Of a stretch of 46,556 nt of DNA, positions 23,962 to 31,836 are shown piece by piece. Position 1 is the stretch's first letter, and every line of letters starts with the position of its first letter. A program made the position numbers and the translations under genes. The stretch lies in NCBI GenBank assembly GCA_937967795.1, contig CALBSK010000090.1:1-46556 (forward strand). Reading direction: 5' to 3'. The notes beneath the pieces were generated by a model. It had not been told where the DNA came from. It was given only the letters and a program-made list of their open reading frames with translations, and ran no database searches. The DNA comes from an uncultured Alphaproteobacteria bacterium (GTDB taxonomy: Bacteria > Pseudomonadota > Alphaproteobacteria > UBA9655).

Positions 23962-24396
23962 CTATTTAACTCTTATAGTACCCTGAGCACTTGTTACAAA
24001 GGGGCTTGGAAGAATAAAATCAAGAGCAATAAGTGTTACTTGGCTTTGAGCTGTAACGGTAACATAGGTTCCTACCGTACTTCCATCGGGGCATGTATTT
24101 GAGCACCCTGGATTTGATCCATTCATACATTCACAGAATGTCGTCGCACTGACCGTAAGAGGACTTAAATTCGTAGAAGCGGTCATTGCATTCTGCACTG
24201 CTGAAGGGATGGAGGAGTTACCAAAGGCATACAACATCCCGGCGCTCACAACCCCATTGAGTTGATTTTTATTCGCTAAAATAAGACCAAAGTTCACAAC
24301 CCCCGAAAGAAGCAAAAAAAGAACTGGTAAAATGAGAGCAAATTCAATAGCCGCATTTCCTTGGGTTGCTTTTGAAAAGAAATTTTTAGACATCAT
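23962..24396 (-). CDS. TadE/TadF-like minor pilin
   Basis: This 144-residue protein has the same design: basic leader NFFSKATQG, then NAAIEFALILPVLFLLLSGV with Glu5 of the mature helix. The periplasmic part carries four closely spaced Cys (FCECMNGSNPGCSNTC), which could form two disulfides. The two adjacent ATG codons at the start are both possible; GGAGGGG lies upstream. It lies between the TadG-like gene (17 bp before) and tadE (12 bp after). It could fill the TadF role, but TadE and TadF are hard to separate by sequence. Confidence 0.82.
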   Translation of the reverse strand: MMSKNFFSKATQGNAAIEFALILPVLFLLLSGVVNFGLILANKNQLNGVVSAGMLYAFGNSSIPSAVQNAMTASTNLSPLTVSATTFCECMNGSNPGCSNTCPDGSTVGTYVTVTAQSQVTLIALDFILPSPFVTSAQGTIRVK

Positions 24397-24413
24397 CAGA
24401 TACTACCCCTCCT

Positions 24414-25655
24414 TCACTCAAAAAGTAGAAGAGGACCGTTTTCAGGCGTACAATTATTTCCAAAATTTCCTCCTCCCGTTAGAGTGATGGTCGAGGCAAC
24501 AATTTGGAAACATGGATTCCCTGTCGTGCCTGTTTGACCATGGTAGGTCACATCTCCTGTGGGGAAATAAGCCACGCCACTAAGGACTTGTGAAGATCCT
24601 CCCGTAAGTTTTTGGTTAAGGCCTGAAGAGGCCCGATCTCCATAAAAAAGGATGCCCGCTGTAGATCCTGTGGTGGGAGCACTCATATTAGCGGTTAACC
24701 CCCCATTCATCGTGACGGTACCATAACCCGAGCCAGTGGAACTTGTCAGAATAATGGTTACACCGTTGCCTGTAATGTTCGATTGAGCGGAAGCGTCAAA
24801 GTCCCCTCTATCAAGAATGTAAACACCTGGATTCATGGTAAGAGTAGCTGAGCTTACCAGTTTGATGCCTCCACAATAAACGCCAGGATTAATGGTAGCA
24901 CTCGAGTTCGTTAATTTATAATTGCTTTGAGTACACCCCGAATAGCTGGGAATTGTAAAGCCACTGTAAGGATCCGTAACGGGAGAAGCGCCTGTCGCAA
25001 CCGTTCCATTAATTATCCCTCCTCCCGAGGTATCGACTCCTCCTACAACGTTAACGTTGGTCGTTGTGATAGAAGCATTTCCTGGTACTTTAATAGCGGA
25101 ACTGGAGGAGGAGTTAACGTAAACGCCGCATTGAGGAGAATTTAAAGCGGCTCCTCCTTTTACATTTAAACCGATTCCAGATGTAGAGAGCGAAACAAGA
25201 CAATTGGTAGCAGCTTTATGACCAGCTACAGCTCGTGCATTGATGGTAGGAGGAGAGGAAAGAAAAAGTCCTGATAGATAAAGTTGAGCAGGCATCGAAA
25301 GAATAACTTCCACACTCTGCGCACTGCCTGCATTAGGACCACTTGTGGGAGGATTATTGATAGCCACAATGGTACAATTATTCGCACCTGTACATCCATT
25401 GAGAGCCACATCGTGAGAAACATAGCTATTAACGGAACCCTTTTGGGGGGTATTTAATATCATACCCCCTCCAATCGCTCCAGCATCTGCTGCCCATTGA
25501 AGTTGACGTTGTTGATTATACCATAAACCTACATCCACCGCTAAAGCGGCGAATCCAATTAAAGCACTAAGAAGGAGACCGGTAAGAATAGCTACCCCAC
25601 CTTTATCTTTTACAAAAAAACAAGCACATAAATTCTTAAGTTTGTCTCTCAACAT
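24414..25655 (-). CDS. tadG: TadG-like large pseudopilin
   Basis: This 413-residue protein begins with a basic leader and a pilin-like helix (GVAILTGLLLSALIGFAALA). VDVGLWYNQQRQLQWAADAG follows, which is the conserved N-terminus of TadG proteins. The large remainder is predicted beta-rich and low in charge, rich in Ser, Thr, Gly and Asn. It holds two NPGVY motifs (TINPGVYCGG and TMNPGVYILD), suggesting a repeat-based, possibly beta-helical surface domain. There is no von Willebrand A domain with a visible MIDAS motif. The gene has its own consensus promoter (25693-25721) and leads the three-gene minus operon. It may be a tip adhesin of the Tad fibre. Confidence 0.85.
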   Translation of the reverse strand: MLRDKLKNLCACFFVKDKGGVAILTGLLLSALIGFAALAVDVGLWYNQQRQLQWAADAGAIGGGMILNTPQKGSVNSYVSHDVALNGCTGANNCTIVAINNPPTSGPNAGSAQSVEVILSMPAQLYLSGLFLSSPPTINARAVAGHKAATNCLVSLSTSGIGLNVKGGAALNSPQCGVYVNSSSSSAIKVPGNASITTTNVNVVGGVDTSGGGIINGTVATGASPVTDPYSGFTIPSYSGCTQSNYKLTNSSATINPGVYCGGIKLVSSATLTMNPGVYILDRGDFDASAQSNITGNGVTIILTSSTGSGYGTVTMNGGLTANMSAPTTGSTAGILFYGDRASSGLNQKLTGGSSQVLSGVAYFPTGDVTYHGQTGTTGNPCFQIVASTITLTGGGNFGNNCTPENGPLLLFE

Positions 25656-25692
25656 GTGAGCATTCCCTGGTGAGTAAAATCTTTTTTATTTA

Positions 25693-25721
25693 ATTATAAC
25701 ATAAAGTGTGGAGGATTGCAA
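25693..25721 (-). promoter_or_regulatory. Sigma-70-type promoter of the tadG-tadE operon
   Basis: On the minus strand TTGCAA (25716-25721) and a perfect TATAAT (25693-25698) are separated by exactly 17 bases. Transcription would start about 30 bases before the TadG start codon. This is the best-matching promoter seen in the window. Confidence 0.75.
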
Positions 25722-25782
25722 AAATAATTTGCTTTTAATAGTTAATTAATTTAACTATTTTTTAAATATTTAGAAGGTTAAT

Positions 25783-27015
25783 TTAATTCCACTTAATTTC
25801 TTTCCCTGGCCCTAAAGCGGCAAAGGTGGGCGTATTTTTAATAAGCCGATCTCCCACCTCGATCAAATCTTCTCGAGTCACGGCATTTACTTTGTCGATA
25901 ATTTCTTGAGGGGCAATATGTCGCTTATAAATCATCATCTGTTGAGCCAATTGCTCACACCTGGCTGATGTGCTTTCCAATCCCATTAAGAGACCTGCTT
26001 TGAGTTGAGCTTTACTGCGATCGATTTCTATCTCTTCTAAGCTCTTAGAGAAATTCTCTAGAACATTTTTGATTGTCGGGAGAAGCTCTGGGACTTGGCT
26101 TTCTCCTGTTCCTGCATAAACTCCAAAAAGACCCGTATCTCGAAAAGCTGTGTTAAAGGAATAAATAGAATAAACCAAACCACGCTTTTCACGCACTTCT
26201 TGAAAGAGGCGGGAAGACATACCACCTCCGAGAAGGCTTGAGAAAACTGAGAGAGGGTAAAAATAAGGATGGCCATAGGGGTAAGATTCAAATCCAATGA
26301 GAAGATGAACTTGTTCAAGCTGGCGTTTGTCAAAAAACTGGCCCCCTTGATAGGTGGCTTTTTCAAAGGTTTTCGTAGAATGAGCGGCAAGGCGAGTAAA
26401 ATGTGTGTGGCAAAGATCTACAATTTGATCATGATTAACAGCGCCTGTAGCGGCAAAAATCATACGCGGAGCCGTGTATTCTCGATCCATATATTCTTTT
26501 AAGTCATTCCGAGAAATTTTGTTAATGATATCGGGGCGTCCAAGAATGGGGCGTCCTAAGGGATGATGGGGGAACGCGGTTTCCTGAAAATAATCAAAAA
26601 TAATATCATCGGGTGTATCAAAGGCTTGGCCTATTTCTTGAAGGATGACCTCTCGCTCGCGGGTAAGCTCTTGGGGCTCAAAGATAGAATTCTGAATGAT
26701 GTCAGCAATGATTTCAAGAGCAAGAGGCACATCTGCTTCCAAAATTCGTGCATGATAGGCTGTATTTTCTCTCGAAGTGTAGGCATTCAAATGCCCTCCC
26801 ACATTTTCGATTTCTTCAGCAATTTGCTTTGCTGAGCGGGTTGTGGTTCCTTTAAAAGCCATGTGTTCTAAGAAATGAGAGATACCATTCATTTCAGGAG
26901 TTTCATAACGAGCTCCGACCTCAATCCACAATCCTAAAGTAGCTGTGGCAATACCCGGAATATCGTCCGTAATGATCCTCAATCCATTATCAAGTGTAGT
27001 GGTACGAACTGTCAC
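25783..27015 (-). CDS. M16-family zinc metallopeptidase (processing-peptidase-like)
   Basis: This 410-residue protein has the inverted zinc motif HFLEH (residues 47-51) and a downstream Glu (about 127, in EREVILQEI) as third metal ligand. Conserved AYTSRENTAYHARIL and LGGGMSSRLFQEVREKRGLV are the substrate-cleft and glycine-rich parts found in mitochondrial processing peptidase beta and its bacterial relatives. It probably degrades peptides or processes exported proteins. The start is GTG, overlapping the TGA of the SURF1 gene by 4 bp, so it is translationally coupled. It is the last gene of the coxC-SURF1-M16 block. No break is seen. Confidence 0.92.
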   Translation of the reverse strand: MTVRTTTLDNGLRIITDDIPGIATATLGLWIEVGARYETPEMNGISHFLEHMAFKGTTTRSAKQIAEEIENVGGHLNAYTSRENTAYHARILEADVPLALEIIADIIQNSIFEPQELTREREVILQEIGQAFDTPDDIIFDYFQETAFPHHPLGRPILGRPDIINKISRNDLKEYMDREYTAPRMIFAATGAVNHDQIVDLCHTHFTRLAAHSTKTFEKATYQGGQFFDKRQLEQVHLLIGFESYPYGHPYFYPLSVFSSLLGGGMSSRLFQEVREKRGLVYSIYSFNTAFRDTGLFGVYAGTGESQVPELLPTIKNVLENFSKSLEEIEIDRSKAQLKAGLLMGLESTSARCEQLAQQMMIYKRHIAPQEIIDKVNAVTREDLIEVGDRLIKNTPTFAALGPGKEIKWN

Positions 27016-27686
27016 AATTTTTCCTTCTTCCTGAAATATTTAGAATTCCACAAAAGCATAACTGCGAGACCAAAAGCAAGCCCATACCACGTGACTGCGT
27101 ATTGAAAATGGTTGTTAGAGGGCAAAGGAATAGGATCGGTAGGCAAGATTTGGGAGTTTAAAGAGGACTTTGCAACAACATAATAGGGTAAAAGCGAAAG
27201 GTTAAGATCTTGAGAAAGGGCCTGAAGATCAATCCAGAAATAAGTGGGAGGTGAATTGAGAGGCTGAAAGAAATGAGGTGAAGAAGGCTTTCTGGCAATA
27301 CCGGTGATTTTTAATTTTCCTGAAGGAGGAAGAGATATTTCTTTTGGAGACCACCCTCGTTGGACAAGCAGAAATTTTCCTTTTTCGGTTTGAAAGACAT
27401 CCAAAACGTAAACACCGCTTTTCCCTTGATAGGTTTTGGACTGAAGAAATCTCGTTTTATCAGGAAGAAAGTGACCTTTCGCAGAAAGGGGCTGAAAAAG
27501 AGACGGAGTGATAACCGCATCTATATCTTGGACTGGTTTATATTGGCTTTGAGCTAAAGCTGTGAGGAGTGTGTCTTTTTCCGTTTTTCTGTAAAGCTGC
27601 CAAGTGCCCAAACCACAAAAGATTGAAATCAGAGTAAAGGAGAAGAAAAAAAAAGAAGCTTGGCCAAACGGATAAGGCTTTTTCAT
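27012..27686 (-). CDS. SURF1-family cytochrome oxidase assembly protein
   Basis: This 224-residue protein has one membrane helix at each end (SFFFFSFTLISIFCGLGTWQ and YAVTWYGLAFGLAVMLLW). The conserved GLGTWQLYRKTEKD start and the VQRGWSPKE and NNHFQYAVTWYGLA motifs are hallmarks of SURF1/Shy1. These proteins help insert heme a into subunit I of the aa3 oxidase. It follows coxC by 9 bp and overlaps the M16 peptidase start by 4 bp. This linkage supports aerobic respiration and an alphaproteobacterial origin. Confidence 0.92.
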   Translation of the reverse strand: MKKPYPFGQASFFFFSFTLISIFCGLGTWQLYRKTEKDTLLTALAQSQYKPVQDIDAVITPSLFQPLSAKGHFLPDKTRFLQSKTYQGKSGVYVLDVFQTEKGKFLLVQRGWSPKEISLPPSGKLKITGIARKPSSPHFFQPLNSPPTYFWIDLQALSQDLNLSLLPYYVVAKSSLNSQILPTDPIPLPSNNHFQYAVTWYGLAFGLAVMLLWNSKYFRKKEKL

Positions 27687-27695
27687 AAATGTTCT

Positions 27696-28484
27696 CTACA
27701 GCCCTGATCCCCACCAGTAGATACTTATGAAAAGAAAAAGCCAAACCACATCCACAAAATGCCAATACCAGGCGGCGGCTTCAAAGCCAACATGGCGGTC
27801 AGGGGTAAATTGGCCAAGGCGGGCTCGGAACCAGCAAACGAGCAGGAAAAGAGTGCCGATAATAACGTGAGCGCCATGAAAACCGGTTGCCATATAAAAG
27901 GTAGAAGAATAAATACCTTCCTTAAATCCAAAGGTAGCATGGGCATACTCATAGGCTTGAACGCAGGTAAAAATAAGACCTAAGAGGACCGTAAAGGCAA
28001 TTCCCTTTAGAACTTCCTTCTTATGGTTTTCGAGAAGAGCGTGATGGGCCCAAGTTATGGTTGTTCCTGAGAGAAGTAAAATAAGAGTGTTAAAATAGGG
28101 ATAATCAAAAGGGTTTAAAGGATGGATGCCTTTCGGAGGCCAAAGCCCCCCCGTAGGTTCAGTCGGGAAAAGACTTGCATTAAAAAAAGCCCAAAAAAAC
28201 GCTACGAAAAACATGACTTCTGACGTGATAAAGAGAGCCATTCCGGCTCGTAACCCAAATTGAACAGGTACTGTATATGTTTCTTTATCTTCAGATTCCT
28301 TAATCACATCTCGCCACCACCCTCCCATGGTGAAAAGAACAATAGCAAACCCCATAATAAGAACGATAAAGCCATGATTGTGCATTAATAACACAAGGCC
28401 AATGGCGGAAACCAATCCTCCCATGGACCCAACAAAGGGCCAAGGGCTGGGATCAACAAGATGAAAAGGATGCTTTTTTTCCAT
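27696..28484 (-). CDS. coxC: Cytochrome c oxidase subunit III
   Basis: This 262-residue, seven-helix subunit belongs to the aa3-type terminal oxidase. Diagnostic motifs are HPFHLVDPSPWPFVGSMGGL at the start, MALFITSEVMFFVAFFWAFF, the conserved GTTITWAHHALLE and GFHGAHVIIGTLFLLVCWFR, and AAWYWHFVDVVWLFLFISIY at the end. Length is normal. It is followed by SURF1 and the M16 peptidase and lies 15 bp after the solute-binding protein gene. Subunits I and II are not in the window. Confidence 0.96.
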   Translation of the reverse strand: MEKKHPFHLVDPSPWPFVGSMGGLVSAIGLVLLMHNHGFIVLIMGFAIVLFTMGGWWRDVIKESEDKETYTVPVQFGLRAGMALFITSEVMFFVAFFWAFFNASLFPTEPTGGLWPPKGIHPLNPFDYPYFNTLILLLSGTTITWAHHALLENHKKEVLKGIAFTVLLGLIFTCVQAYEYAHATFGFKEGIYSSTFYMATGFHGAHVIIGTLFLLVCWFRARLGQFTPDRHVGFEAAAWYWHFVDVVWLFLFISIYWWGSGL

Positions 28485-28499
28485 GAACCCCGATCGTTT

Positions 28500-30293
28500 T
28501 TACTTTTCTGGTTTAGCCCATAAAGTGTGAACACTGGGGAGCCCTGTTGGGCCCACGGGGGGATGATCAATAACATTCCAATAAGCCACATAATCTTTTG
28601 TCCGATGCCCTAAAGGAACGACGTAGTGTCCCCAAAGGAGAATCCGATCAAGCGCTTTCACAGCGGACACTAAATCTTCTCGTTCTTGAGCGTTTGTAAT
28701 GGTATTACAAAGAGTATCGACAACAGGGCTTTTAATTCCAGGATAGTTTCGGGTCCCGGGTTCATCAGCGGCTTTTGAACTCCAATAGAAGAGCTGTTCA
28801 TTGCCGGGAGACATCGTGTGCCCCCAAAAATGCATAATCATATCGAAATTCATATTGGTTCGAAGATTCTCGTATTGGGCAGCATCGACCGTTCGAGGAG
28901 TTGCCTGTATTCCTAGTTGCTTGAGGTTTCTTGCAAAAGCCAAAGCCGTTTTTTCATTCTCAGGTACATTGAGGAGAATGTCAAAAGCAAAAGGCTGCCC
29001 CGTTTTTTCATTCACAAGTTTCCCGTTTTTTGTAATCCAGCCGGCTTCTTTTAGAAGAGCACGTGCGATTTTTAAATTCTCTCGATTCCCTTTTTCAAAG
29101 GTCGGAAGGGCATAGGGTTGTTCAAAAACCTCTTGCGGTAATTGAGCTCGGAAAGGTTCAAGGAGGGCTAATTCTTTTCCTTGAGGAAGATTTTTTGCCG
29201 CAAGATCAGTATTATCAAAAAAGCTTGTCGTGCGTGTTAAAGCGCCATGAAACATACTTTTATTGAGCCAATCAAAATCAAAGGCATAAGCAAGAGCTCG
29301 CCGCACTCGCGGATCTTGGAAAAGCTCGCGACGTGTATTAAAGACAAAGGCTTGCATTCCTACCTGGTGTTGGTGGGGAATTTCGAGGCATTTGACAAAC
29401 CCTTTTTGAACGGCAGGAAATTTATATTTTTCTGCCCATTTCCCGGGATCTGATTCTTCTCGAACATGAGCATTCCCTGCTTTAAAAGCTTCGAAAGCAA
29501 CAGCTGCATTTTTATAAAAATCAAAGCGAAGGGTATCAAAATTAAAATATCCCTTATTCACGGGAAGATCTTTTGCCCAATAGTTAGGATCTCGTGTGTA
29601 AATAATGGAGCGACCCGCTTCCACTTTTGCGACTTTATAAGGCCCGCTGGTGAGAAGAGGGGTAAGCCCTGTTTTCTCAAAGTCTTTATCTTTAAAGTAA
29701 TGTTCAGGAATAAGAAGCATGGTACCCATCATGAGAGGGATTTCCCCATCGTATTTGTCATCCACTTTTTTAAAGGTAAATTTGATTGTGTGATCGTTTA
29801 AAGTCTCTACTTTTTCAACTTTACTATAGGCCATTTTTTGCCCTGGCGTCCCATGCTCTAAAAAGGTACGGTAGGAAAAAGCTACATCTTGAGCCGTAAT
29901 GGGCCTTCCATCCTGCCATTTAGCCTTTGGATTGATATTATAAATAATCCAAGCTCGATCGGGGGCGACCTCAAGACTCTTTGCCACAAGGCCATAAAGG
30001 CTAAACGGTTCATCAGGAGAACGTTTGAGAAGACTTTCAAACATAATTTCACGAATGCCGGGAGGGGCTGTTCCTTTCAGCAGAAAGGGATTGAGATTGT
30101 CAAAAGTTCCCACAATAGCAAGTTTGAGCTCTCCTCCCTTAGGAGCATCGGGATTCACTACATCAAAATGGGTGAACTCGGGCGGATACTTGAGTCCTCC
30201 ATGCATGGCAATACCATGTTGTTCCATCGCATGTGCAGAAAAAGCAAAAACCGAAATAAAAACCCCTATTAATAACAATGAAAATTTTCTCAT
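28500..30293 (-). CDS. Periplasmic oligopeptide-type solute-binding protein (SBP family 5, YejA-like)
   Basis: This protein of about 597 residues is a periplasmic binding component of a peptide/nickel-type ABC importer. The signal peptide is SLLLIGVFISVFAFSAHA, ending before MEQHGIAMHG. The conserved family-5 part has FDNLNPFLLKGTAPPGIREI, KAKWQDGRPITAQDVAFSYR, and an RRALAYAFDFDWLN segment, close to YejA of the microcin C/peptide importer. I chose the ATG at 30291-30293 because it gives a clean signal peptide and has AAGAAGG upstream; the frame extends 22 codons further without support. No permease or ATPase genes are adjacent, so the partners lie elsewhere. It is placed 15 bp before coxC. 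Confidence 0.88.
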   Translation of the reverse strand: MRKFSLLLIGVFISVFAFSAHAMEQHGIAMHGGLKYPPEFTHFDVVNPDAPKGGELKLAIVGTFDNLNPFLLKGTAPPGIREIMFESLLKRSPDEPFSLYGLVAKSLEVAPDRAWIIYNINPKAKWQDGRPITAQDVAFSYRTFLEHGTPGQKMAYSKVEKVETLNDHTIKFTFKKVDDKYDGEIPLMMGTMLLIPEHYFKDKDFEKTGLTPLLTSGPYKVAKVEAGRSIIYTRDPNYWAKDLPVNKGYFNFDTLRFDFYKNAAVAFEAFKAGNAHVREESDPGKWAEKYKFPAVQKGFVKCLEIPHQHQVGMQAFVFNTRRELFQDPRVRRALAYAFDFDWLNKSMFHGALTRTTSFFDNTDLAAKNLPQGKELALLEPFRAQLPQEVFEQPYALPTFEKGNRENLKIARALLKEAGWITKNGKLVNEKTGQPFAFDILLNVPENEKTALAFARNLKQLGIQATPRTVDAAQYENLRTNMNFDMIMHFWGHTMSPGNEQLFYWSSKAADEPGTRNYPGIKSPVVDTLCNTITNAQEREDLVSAVKALDRILLWGHYVVPLGHRTKDYVAYWNVIDHPPVGPTGLPSVHTLWAKPEK

Positions 30294-30498
30294 CAAACCA
30301 CCTTCTTTTAACGTTGCCGTCTTACCCAACGATCTTATCCTTTTTACAAGGAAATGCAACTCTCTTAAAACCTTATGTCACTAACACAATTCACTATAGC
30401 AAACCCCCATCAAGAGCAAACTTCAGTGTGCCTCAGCTTAGGAGTTTTAAAGATCTCAGGGAGCCGAGAGAGAAACGAAGTTTAGTGAGTTTGGGGAA

Positions 30499-31095
30499 TT
30501 ATGCAGCCGATTCCCACATAGTTTGCCGATGCTTTAAAAGTGGATGGCTTACTAAAAGATGAGATATGACGGCTTGCAGAGATTCCGCATGGGGTGTAAT
30601 GTTCTCCGGGTTCACAGTTGGAATAATTACCGAACATGTTGAGTTTTTTGCTGTATACCCCCCATCTCTTCCTAAAATGCCTAATATTTTAGCTCCACAT
30701 TCTAGGCCATAATCAATTGCTTTGATTAAGTTGTAGGAAATATTTTTTTCTATACTTCCTCCTCCGACAGACAATATTAGGATGATATCTTTTTCATTTA
30801 GACAACTTACTTTAAGCCATTCTACAAAGACCGACGCCCAACCTTCGTCATTCGTACGAGCTGTAATTTCGGCTACATTATCAGTAGGGGCATAGGCTTC
30901 AATTCCAACAATTTTTCTAAAATCATTGACCGCATGTGAACAATTAGCAGCGCTTCCTCCTACCCCTAAAATAAATAATCTCCCTTTATTTTTTTTCAAG
31001 GTTGAGAGAAGAACAGCCATTTCTTCTAGCTTGCTTTGATCTAATGCTTGCAATATTTCACATTGCTCTTGTATAAATTGATGAACAAATGACAT
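30499..31095 (-). CDS. gmhA: SIS-domain phosphoheptose isomerase-like protein (GmhA-like)
   Basis: This 198-residue single SIS domain binds a phosphosugar. FILGVGGSAANCSHAVNDFR (about 41-60) is the phosphate-binding GGS loop, with TARTNDEGWASVF and ILILSVGGGSIEKNI as further substrate loops. The C-terminal helix has ITPHAESLQAVISHLLVSHP, in the place of the active-site Glu/His helix of GmhA. The expected reaction is sedoheptulose-7-phosphate to D-glycero-D-manno-heptose-7-phosphate. Neighbouring HddC- and HddA-like genes support this. It is 6 bp after hddC and the last gene of the cluster. Confidence 0.83.
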   Translation of the reverse strand: MSFVHQFIQEQCEILQALDQSKLEEMAVLLSTLKKNKGRLFILGVGGSAANCSHAVNDFRKIVGIEAYAPTDNVAEITARTNDEGWASVFVEWLKVSCLNEKDIILILSVGGGSIEKNISYNLIKAIDYGLECGAKILGILGRDGGYTAKNSTCSVIIPTVNPENITPHAESLQAVISHLLVSHPLLKHRQTMWESAA

Positions 31096-31101
31096 AAAAT
31101 T

Positions 31102-31800
31102 CTATCCTTTTGTTAAGAGAAGATTTAATTCTTGTAAGCCTTCATGAGAGCCAATTTCATAAAATCTTTTTGAAACCTTGAAGCCTAATAATTCATTGGA
31201 TTGAATCAAGTTTTCATAAATTTCTGTAAGATCAAACTTACTTCCTGGCACCCTTCCTTCGAAGTTTTTTTTTGAAAGAATACTAAGACCATAATCTATG
31301 TATCTCATATCAGACGTTGGTGCAATCTTTGAGTATTTTTTTATAGTTCCTTCTTCTCTCAGACTAATATTACTTTTGTCCCACTGGTTATTATTCTCGA
31401 ATACGGTCATTAAAGCTCTTTTTTCAGCAGACTCGTAGAAGGATTGAACACTTTTGAAATCGCATTGAAGATAGGAATCTCCATACATAACAAAAAAATA
31501 TTCTGGGAGTTTATCCAAGTTATTTAAGATAGCTCCCCCCGTACCCAATGGCTTCTCGCCATCCATCAAAAAATGAATGTCCATTCCAAAACTATTTTTA
31601 TTCTTGATAAAATCAATAACTTGCTGAGCACGGTAATGTAAACACAAAAAAACCTCTGAAATATTATGTTGTTTCAACTGCAAAAGTTGATGTTCCAAAA
31701 AAGGTTTTCCGCTTACTGGAACAAGACATTTAGGAAGCGTATTTGTAATAGGTCTTAAGCGGGTAGCTTCCCCCCCCCCCAAAATTATAGCTGGAAACAT
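31102..31800 (-). CDS. hddC: Heptose-1-phosphate guanylyltransferase-like nucleotidyltransferase (HddC-like)
   Basis: This 232-residue enzyme has the sugar-nucleotidyltransferase fold. The N-terminal PAIILGGGEATRLRPIT is the nucleotide-binding loop (usually LAGGxGTRL). LPKCLVPVSGKPFLEHQLLQ is the second conserved stretch, and FFVMYGDSYLQCDF carries the metal-binding Asp. Together with the adjacent kinase and isomerase it most likely makes GDP-D-glycero-alpha-D-manno-heptose, although glucose- or mannose-1-phosphate cannot be excluded. Codons 7-11 are written with a run of eleven G, a likely slippage site in the P-loop. A 36-bp gap separates it from the membrane protein gene. Confidence 0.82.
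   Translation of the reverse strand: MFPAIILGGGEATRLRPITNTLPKCLVPVSGKPFLEHQLLQLKQHNISEVFLCLHYRAQQVIDFIKNKNSFGMDIHFLMDGEKPLGTGGAILNNLDKLPEYFFVMYGDSYLQCDFKSVQSFYESAEKRALMTVFENNNQWDKSNISLREEGTIKKYSKIAPTSDMRYIDYGLSILSKKNFEGRVPGSKFDLTEIYENLIQSNELLGFKVSKRFYEIGSHEGLQELNLLLTKG
31770..31780 (-). repeat. Poly-G tract (G11 on the coding strand) near the start of hddC
   Basis: Eleven consecutive G encode the end of Leu7, Gly8-Gly9-Gly10 and the first base of Glu11. A one-base change would shift the frame within the first 12 codons and abolish the enzyme. The frame is open here. Confidence 0.85.
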
Positions 31801-31836
31801 AATCTAACTATCTCCTGAAATGGTTAATTGACATTT

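Noticed and set aside
30300..30562. Plus-strand frames upstream of the solute-binding protein gene
   Set aside because: They overlap the well-supported minus-strand gmhA-like gene or signal-peptide region and have no start signals.
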